64,000 nucleotides of DNA from Limiplasma sp034927815 (lineage in GTDB: Bacteria; Bacillota; Clostridia; Christensenellales; Aristaeellaceae). Positions within the stretch are counted from its first letter, which is position 1, and each line of letters begins with the position of its first letter. The position numbers and the translations under genes were made by a program. Below the pieces are notes generated by a model that was given only the letters and a program-made list of their open reading frames with translations, was not told the DNA's origin and did not search any database. Shown here in pieces: positions 59,600 to 64,000 of the stretch. The stretch is taken from the NCBI GenBank assembly GCA_034927815.1, contig JAYFPK010000038.1:1-64000 (forward strand), in the 5' to 3' direction.

Positions 59600-60349
59600 T
59601 TACACTAACAGGGTACCCTCTACAAAATAATCCCGGAATTCTGTGTACAGGCGGGTGCCAAGGCGGCGGATATGGCCATACAGGTGTTGCTTCATCAGGG
59701 GTTCAATGGCCGCTTCGTCGCGCCGCCCAATGATATCCAGCATTTCGGCATGCTCATTCAAAACATCCGATACGCATGGGCCCGAGGCGATGTCCAGAGT
59801 GCAAAACCGCATATAGCTGGCATTGGCGTTCCATAACTGTGCGGCCAAGTACGGCTTGCGCACGGCCCGGAACCAAATCTCGTGCATGCGCCGGTCAAAA
59901 TCCCAAAAGCGGGAACTGTCAAAGGAAGGGTCGTTGTCCAAAAACTTCTGCCCCTCCTCCGTCATTTGGTATAGGGCGAAGCGTACCGCCTCGTGTTCCG
60001 CCAGGTTGTTCATGCGGATAAAATCGCGCATCACAAAAGTTTCCAGCGCAACCCGCTGGTAGATGCTTTGGTCGATCACGCTATAATCCAACTTTGTGAC
60101 AAAGGTTCCCTTATAGGGAATCATGTCCACCAGGCCCCCGTCGTGTAGGCGCTGCAGCACGGCCCTGGCAGGAGTGCGGGATACGCCGAAACGGTCGCAG
60201 AGGATGCTTTCCCCCAGAGGTTCGCCCGGCTTTATTGTTAGGAATAGAATTTCGCTTTTCAAAGTTTCAAAAATCGCGTCGGATGTGTATACACTTTCCA
60301 CCAAAATTTCTTCCTCCACCTTTGCATATATGGTTCCACCTTTTATCAT
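59600..60349 (-). CDS. GntR family regulator, FCD subfamily
   Basis: A 249-residue repressor. Winged HTH: FETLKSEILFLTIKPGEPLGESILCDRFGVSRTPARAVLQRLHDGGLVDMIPYKGTFV; FCD domain from about residue 90 with metal-site His residues (WDFDRRMHEIWFRAV, LNEHAEMLDII, HLYGHIRRL). FCD regulators of uronate genes sense hexuronates or pathway intermediates. It is convergent with the TRAP operon and divergent from kduI. The palindrome GTGTATACAC (60285-60294) inside its early codons matches the kduI operator core. Confidence 0.92.
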   Translation of the reverse strand: MIKGGTIYAKVEEEILVESVYTSDAIFETLKSEILFLTIKPGEPLGESILCDRFGVSRTPARAVLQRLHDGGLVDMIPYKGTFVTKLDYSVIDQSIYQRVALETFVMRDFIRMNNLAEHEAVRFALYQMTEEGQKFLDNDPSFDSSRFWDFDRRMHEIWFRAVRKPYLAAQLWNANASYMRFCTLDIASGPCVSDVLNEHAEMLDIIGRRDEAAIEPLMKQHLYGHIRRLGTRLYTEFRDYFVEGTLLV

Positions 60350-60524
60350 AGAGCATCCCGAGGATCATTTCAATAGGAAAGTGAATTTTCTTCGGGATTT
60401 CCAAAACCCATGGCCGGAGAGGATGGTTTTCCCTCACGCCTTATATCCTTTGCCTGCAAAGGATGCCTCTCTTTGGGCACGGCAGCGTTATTCGTTTTCC
60501 GCGGGAAAGATTTACGCCAAACAG

Positions 60525-60564
60525 TTGATTTGTTCCGCTAAATATGGTAGAGTTTGTATACAGA
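60525..60564 (+). promoter_or_regulatory. kduI promoter with GntR-type operator
   Basis: -35 TTGATT (60525-60530), 17 bases, -10 TAGAGT (60548-60553). TTTGTATACAGA with core palindrome TGTATACA (60555-60562) covers the start site, the usual place for a repressor. The remaining 5' leader is about 95 bases. Confidence 0.7.
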
Positions 60565-60656
60565 TTGGATGTAATAAGCATTCACTCGAAGGCTGTACGA
60601 CCCCGCCAATGGGAGGTCTATGGGCGGGAAATACATCGGCAATAGGAGGACTTCTC

Positions 60657-61499
60657 ATGGATATCCGCTATTCTTGCAACCAAAAGGATTTCAAGCGCTA
60701 TACCACCCAGGAGGCCCGGGACGAGTTTTTGATTGAGCGGCTCTTTGCCCCCGGGGATCTCACCTGCGTGTACAGCCATGTGGACCGGATGGTGACCCTG
60801 GGCTGCATGCCCCTGGAAAAGCCCTTGCCCATCAACCATGGCATCGACGTGTGGAAGAGCTTCGGCACCCAGTATTTTCTGGAACGCCGGGAGATCGGCA
60901 TGTTCAACCTGGGCGGCAAGGGCGCCGTGACCGCGGACGGCGTTACCTATGAGCTGGGCTACAAGGACTGCCTGTATTTGACCCGCGGCAACAGGGACGT
61001 TGTTTTCGCCTCCAAAGATGCGGCGAATCCCGCCAAGTTCTATATGGTGTCCGCCCCGGCCCACTGCGCCTATGAGAACAGGCTCATCACCCTCCAGGAC
61101 GCGGCCAAAAAGCCCCTGGGCAGCCTGGAAACCAGCAACAAGCGGGTCATCAACCAGTTCATCCATCCGGATGTGCTGAAAACCTGCCAGCTTTCCATGG
61201 GCATGACCGTGCTGGACACGGGCTCTGTGTGGAATACCATGCCCGCGCACACCCACGAGCGCCGCATGGAAGTGTATTTTTACTTTGAAGTGCCTGAGGA
61301 CAACGTGGTGTTCCACATCATGGGCGAAGCGCAACAGACGCGCCACATCGTCATGCAAAACGAGCAGGCCGTCATCAGCCCGTCCTGGTCGCTGCACGCG
61401 GCGGCAGGCACCTCCAGCTACACCTTTATCTGGGCCATGGGGGGCGAAAACCAGGCCTTTGACGATATGGACGCAATCAAAACCACTGATTTACGGTAG
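60657..61499 (+). CDS. kduI: 5-dehydro-4-deoxy-D-glucuronate isomerase
   Basis: A 280-residue cupin-like enzyme converting 5-keto-4-deoxyuronate (DKI) to 2,5-diketo-3-deoxygluconate in pectin/uronate breakdown. Conserved start DIRYSCNQKDFKRYTTQEARDEFLIE, the zinc site HTHERRMEVYFYFEV, and the tail WSLHAAAGTSSYTFIWAMGGEN. AGGAGGACTTCTC precedes the ATG at 60657. Confidence 0.96.
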   Translation: MDIRYSCNQKDFKRYTTQEARDEFLIERLFAPGDLTCVYSHVDRMVTLGCMPLEKPLPINHGIDVWKSFGTQYFLERREIGMFNLGGKGAVTADGVTYELGYKDCLYLTRGNRDVVFASKDAANPAKFYMVSAPAHCAYENRLITLQDAAKKPLGSLETSNKRVINQFIHPDVLKTCQLSMGMTVLDTGSVWNTMPAHTHERRMEVYFYFEVPEDNVVFHIMGEAQQTRHIVMQNEQAVISPSWSLHAAAGTSSYTFIWAMGGENQAFDDMDAIKTTDLR

Positions 61500-61520
61500 G
61501 ATACAAGGGAGGAACGCGGG

Positions 61521-62303
61521 ATGGATATGAACCTGTTCAGCCTCAAAGGCAAGGTCGCGCTGGTCACAGGCGCATCCTACGGCATTGGCTTTGCCATTGC
61601 TTCGGGCCTGGCTGCCGCCGGGGCGAAGATCGTCTTTAACGACATCAATGACGGCTTTGTCGCAAAGGGCCTGAAAAGCTACGAAGAAGCGGGCATTGAC
61701 GCCAAGGGCTATGTCTGCGACGTGACCGACGAGGACGCGGTGCAGGCCATGGTGGCCAAGATCCAGGAAGAAGTCGGCGTGGTCGACATTCTGGTCAACA
61801 ATGCCGGCATCATCAAGCGCATTCCCATGGTGGAAATGAGCGCCAAGGACTTCCGCCAGGTGATCGATATTGACTTGAACGGCCCGTTCATCTGCTCTAA
61901 GGCCGTCATCCCCGGGATGATCAAAAAAGGCGGCGGCAAGATCATCAACATCTGCTCCATGATGAGCGAGCTGGGCCGGGAAACCGTCAGCGCTTACGCG
62001 GCGGCCAAGGGCGGCCTGAAGATGCTGACCCGGAACATCGCTTCCGAATACGGCGAGTTCAACATCCAGTGCAACGGCCTGGGCCCGGGCTACATTGAAA
62101 CGCCGCAGACCGCGCCGCTGCGCGAGCCGGGCCATCCGTTCAATTCCTTTATTATCGGCAAGACTCCCGCCGCGCGCTGGGGCAAGACGCAGGACCTGGT
62201 CGGCCCCGCCGTTTTCCTCGCCTCCGCTGCCTCCAACTTCGTCAACGGCCACATCCTGTATGTGGACGGCGGCATTCTGGCGTATATCGGCAAGCAGCCG
62301 TAA
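61521..62303 (+). CDS. kduD: 2-dehydro-3-deoxy-D-gluconate 5-dehydrogenase (SDR family)
   Basis: A 260-residue NAD(P)-dependent short-chain dehydrogenase. TGASYGIG is the cofactor loop, NNAG the structural motif, and Ser in INICSMMSE with Tyr/Lys in SAYAAAKGG form the catalytic set; WNGPGYI-like NGLGPGYIETPQTAPL is typical of KduD/gluconate 5-dehydrogenase. It reduces DKII to KDG, one step after KduI, 21 bases upstream. KdgK/KdgA are not in this window. Confidence 0.93.
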   Translation: MDMNLFSLKGKVALVTGASYGIGFAIASGLAAAGAKIVFNDINDGFVAKGLKSYEEAGIDAKGYVCDVTDEDAVQAMVAKIQEEVGVVDILVNNAGIIKRIPMVEMSAKDFRQVIDIDLNGPFICSKAVIPGMIKKGGGKIINICSMMSELGRETVSAYAAAKGGLKMLTRNIASEYGEFNIQCNGLGPGYIETPQTAPLREPGHPFNSFIIGKTPAARWGKTQDLVGPAVFLASAASNFVNGHILYVDGGILAYIGKQP

Positions 62304-62320
62304 AGCGGTGGAAGGGCGAG

Positions 62321-62368
62321 CACCATCCCTTTTTCGAATGACTTTATCGGAAAAGGGATGGTGTTTTT
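62321..62368 (+). terminator. Terminator of the kduID operon
   Basis: CACCATCCCTTTTTC pairs with GAAAAGGGATGGTG, followed by TTTTT, 18 bases after the stop. Confidence 0.85.
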
Positions 62369-63399
62369 GGCAGAAGCGCCAACTTGCCTCACCTGGCTAA
62401 ACATCATGCCATGCACCTTCGATGAGAAAAAAGCAAAATCAAACAGTGAAATGTTCACACAAAATCAATATTTAGACAAACTTTATCGGTTGTACTATTA
62501 CATCCTTTCCTTGGAGATACCCCTTGCCAAAGCCTTTAGGCAGACCGCGCGCGGCGATATGACATATTGGCGGCGCTTCATTCCGCCGCTGCCCCGCACG
62601 CACCTGAAGGGGAGGAACAGGAACCACGATGCGCTCACCGGATACACGCCCTGACCGTTGTCATGATACTCCCGCTCGTGAATCACTACCATCAGGCTTA
62701 TAAAATCCACCGCTTTTATGTTTTCGGTGGAAACCTGCACGGGATAAAAGGTCGGAATGGAGTAACACAGAAATGCCCGACTCGGTCAATTGTCGCAATT
62801 GAGCAAGTCGGGCATTCCTCACCGAAAATGTTGCTTTTATCCCCTGTTCCCTATTTTTACGCCCTCTACGGCTTCCGCCAGATTATATCAAAAGCTATTC
62901 TATTAGGTATTGCATCTACATCCACAGTGATCTCACGGCCATGAGTACTATACGTCTTGCGCTATCCGATGCTGACTTATTCATACCCCTTGCCGATAGT
63001 AAAATAATCCGCCGCAACGCCGGATGTATATACGAAGATCGTGCCAGCAAAAGCAATATTGATATGCTTCTTTTCATACTGATGGAGGGTGATGATGCGC
63101 CGCTCCTGCTGACCGCGAAAGAGTAATCTATTGGTACGCAGGGGTGCGCTTCCCCCGCTTTCTTAGAAGTGTATGACCCGCTCCGGCACTTTCCAGCAAG
63201 TTGGCAAAGAAATCCCGTGGTCGCTGCCGCGGACTTTACCGCTGTTGGCGGCGATACGCCCGATCGGAGGCACCGCCGCGCGACCCCCTGCGTCTATCCG
63301 TCCGCGCTGGCATTGCGCGAACCGTTTCGCCTGCCGGTGTGCCGCTTTACCCTTGTCCGTTGGAGCGCCCAAGGTAAGTTGCAGTATTGATAAGATAAA
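62369..63399. other. 1-kb accessory stretch with small ORFs and nested repeats, no supported full gene
   Basis: Frames here are short. A minus-strand frame at 62498-62740 and a plus-strand frame at 62941-63126 (61 residues, STIRLALSDADLFIPLADSK...) have no ribosome sites or known family. The part at 63163-63390 has proline/arginine-rich frames on both strands typical of non-coding mobile DNA. A nested inverted repeat lies at 62741-62843. Confidence 0.45.
62741..62843. repeat. Nested inverted repeat, about 100 bases
   Basis: Outer arms GGGATAAAAG (62741-62750) and CTTTTATCCC (62834-62843). Inside, AATGCCCGACT (62772-62782) pairs with AGTCGGGCATT (62806-62816), and CAATTG-TCG-CAATTG closes the inner stem. 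It may be a MITE-like remnant or a structured transcript. Confidence 0.6.
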
Positions 63400-63425
63400 G
63401 AAAAGCGGCTCGCATGCCGCTTTTC
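63400..63425 (-). terminator. Terminator of the OrfA-like gene
   Basis: GAAAAGCGGC pairs with GCCGCTTTTC around TCGCAT; on the minus strand the tail is TTTTCTTTATC. About 18 bases after the stop at 63443. Confidence 0.75.
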
Positions 63426-63442
63426 TTGATGTCAGATCCAGT

Positions 63443-63751
63443 TTATTTTTCCAACAGCGCCGCCAACGCCGTTTTGTACCTTGCAAGAGTCTCGCGCAAT
63501 TCCTTGTTTTCCGCTTCCAGTTGGTCATTCTTCTTCTGGAGCGTACGGTCATTTGCCAACAAAGCCCGAACTTCCGATGACTCTGCTTTGGCCGCTGGTT
63601 TTGGGGGTGATTCTGCAGCGCCGGATTCATTGCGCCATTTGTACAAGGTCTGTACCGCTATGCTCATCGCCTCGGCTGTCTTTGCCACCCCAATTTCTTC
63701 AATGCTCTTTAAAGCGGCAGCCTTTTGTTCCTGGGTATATCTCATTGCCAT
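63443..63751 (-). CDS. Orphan transposase OrfA-like HTH protein
   Basis: A 102-residue protein: MRYTQEQKAAALKSIEEIGVAKTAEAMSIAVQTLYKWRNESG is an HTH of the transposase-8/IS3 OrfA type, followed by a leucine-rich coiled coil (LQKKNDQLEAENKELRETLARYKTALAALLEK). GGAGG lies 8 bases before the ATG at 63751. No orfB with a DDE integrase domain is adjacent within the window and the gene has its own terminator, so it is an orphan or has been adopted as a regulator. Confidence 0.7.
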   Translation of the reverse strand: MAMRYTQEQKAAALKSIEEIGVAKTAEAMSIAVQTLYKWRNESGAAESPPKPAAKAESSEVRALLANDRTLQKKNDQLEAENKELRETLARYKTALAALLEK

Positions 63752-63854
63752 ACACCAAACCTCCCGCATCGTTTTATTACTATAATGATTGCATTATATT
63801 GCCACTACTATGTAAGGGCAAGAAAAAGAGAGAGGCTCCAACCAAAAAGGTGAC

Positions 63855-63974
63855 ATGGGCAAAACCATGACAACCGCCAACAAGGGCATTGCCTCCCGCA
63901 GGAGGAAAGCATCCGCAAAATGGCCGCGTCTTGAGGCTATATCCTATTCTCGAAAAATTTTCCGATGCGCATAA
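63855..63974 (+). CDS. Possible small basic ORF
   Basis: A 39-residue, Arg/Lys-rich frame (MGKTMTTANKGIASRRRKAS...) with AAGGTGAC just before its ATG. It lies about 100 bases from the OrfA-like gene and reads away from it. It could be real, a leader peptide or chance. Confidence 0.25.
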   Translation: MGKTMTTANKGIASRRRKASAKWPRLEAISYSRKIFRCA

Positions 63975-64000
63975 CTTTCCCCCAGGAATATCCGTCTTGC

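Overview
The window reads as a chromosomal segment of a GC-rich, endospore-forming anaerobic member of the Clostridia (Firmicutes). A Clostridiales or Christensenellales-like gut or rumen bacterium is a reasonable guess, but the sequence does not prove it. Reasons: strong AGGAGG ribosome sites, a tricistronic gerA/gerC/gerB spore-germination operon with a small partner gene, a clostridial one-chain PurL, a perfect Firmicutes PurBox, and many ABC/TRAP sugar-acid genes with LacI, AraC and GntR regulators. No rRNA, tRNA or CRISPR array was seen.

Layout. 1-850: small accessory patch (DUF6809 protein, ribbon-helix-helix repressor) next to a repeated palindromic terminator. 0.87-5.2 kb: secreted proteins (unknown exported protein, phosphate-binding-like PBP, BspA-type LRR/SH3 protein) and a VOC protein. 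5.4-18.4 kb: complete purine operon on the minus strand, purE-C-F-M-N-O-AICARFT-D-L-B, with a sigma-A promoter and PurBox. The usual bifunctional PurH is replaced by a stand-alone transformylase plus an archaeal-type PurO. 18.5-21.4 kb: SLOG/YpsA-like protein, RHH protein, cysteine desulfidase-like enzyme, acetyltransferase. 21.5-25.2 kb: a 1249-residue exported DUF4832-type protein. 26-27 kb: DMT exporter.

27.1-36 kb holds the most unusual system: a four-gene minus-strand operon encoding a vWA-like lipoprotein, a four-helix membrane protein, a Tubulin_2-like GTPase with a coiled-coil tail, and a 1234-residue protein carrying an actin/HSP70-like ATPase. A bacterial tubulin relative and an actin relative are translationally coupled (ATGA) and encoded with envelope proteins, which suggests an envelope-anchored cytoskeletal or membrane-remodelling machine. 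The operon is bracketed by inverted copies of a double-hairpin repeat.

36.3-45.4 kb: methyltransferase, LacI regulator, and a divergent alpha-glucoside ABC importer operon with GH13 and GH31 hydrolases. 45.4-49.6 kb: spore-germinant receptor operon. 49.7-52.3 kb: LysR regulator divergent from a CPA2 antiporter. 52.4-53.9 kb: mobile-element debris (relaxase C-terminal fragment, two XRE repressors, structured non-coding DNA). 54-62.3 kb: sugar-acid island: aroQ and yhcH divergent from an AraC regulator, a TRAP importer (dctPQM) with a cupin, a GntR/FCD regulator, then kduI and kduD for 5-keto-4-deoxyuronate breakdown, with a palindromic operator over the kduI start site. 62.3-64 kb: decaying accessory DNA with nested inverted repeats and an orphan transposase OrfA-like gene.

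Starts were chosen from Shine-Dalgarno spacing and ATGA/GTGA overlaps. All functional calls come from reading motifs; no database search was run.
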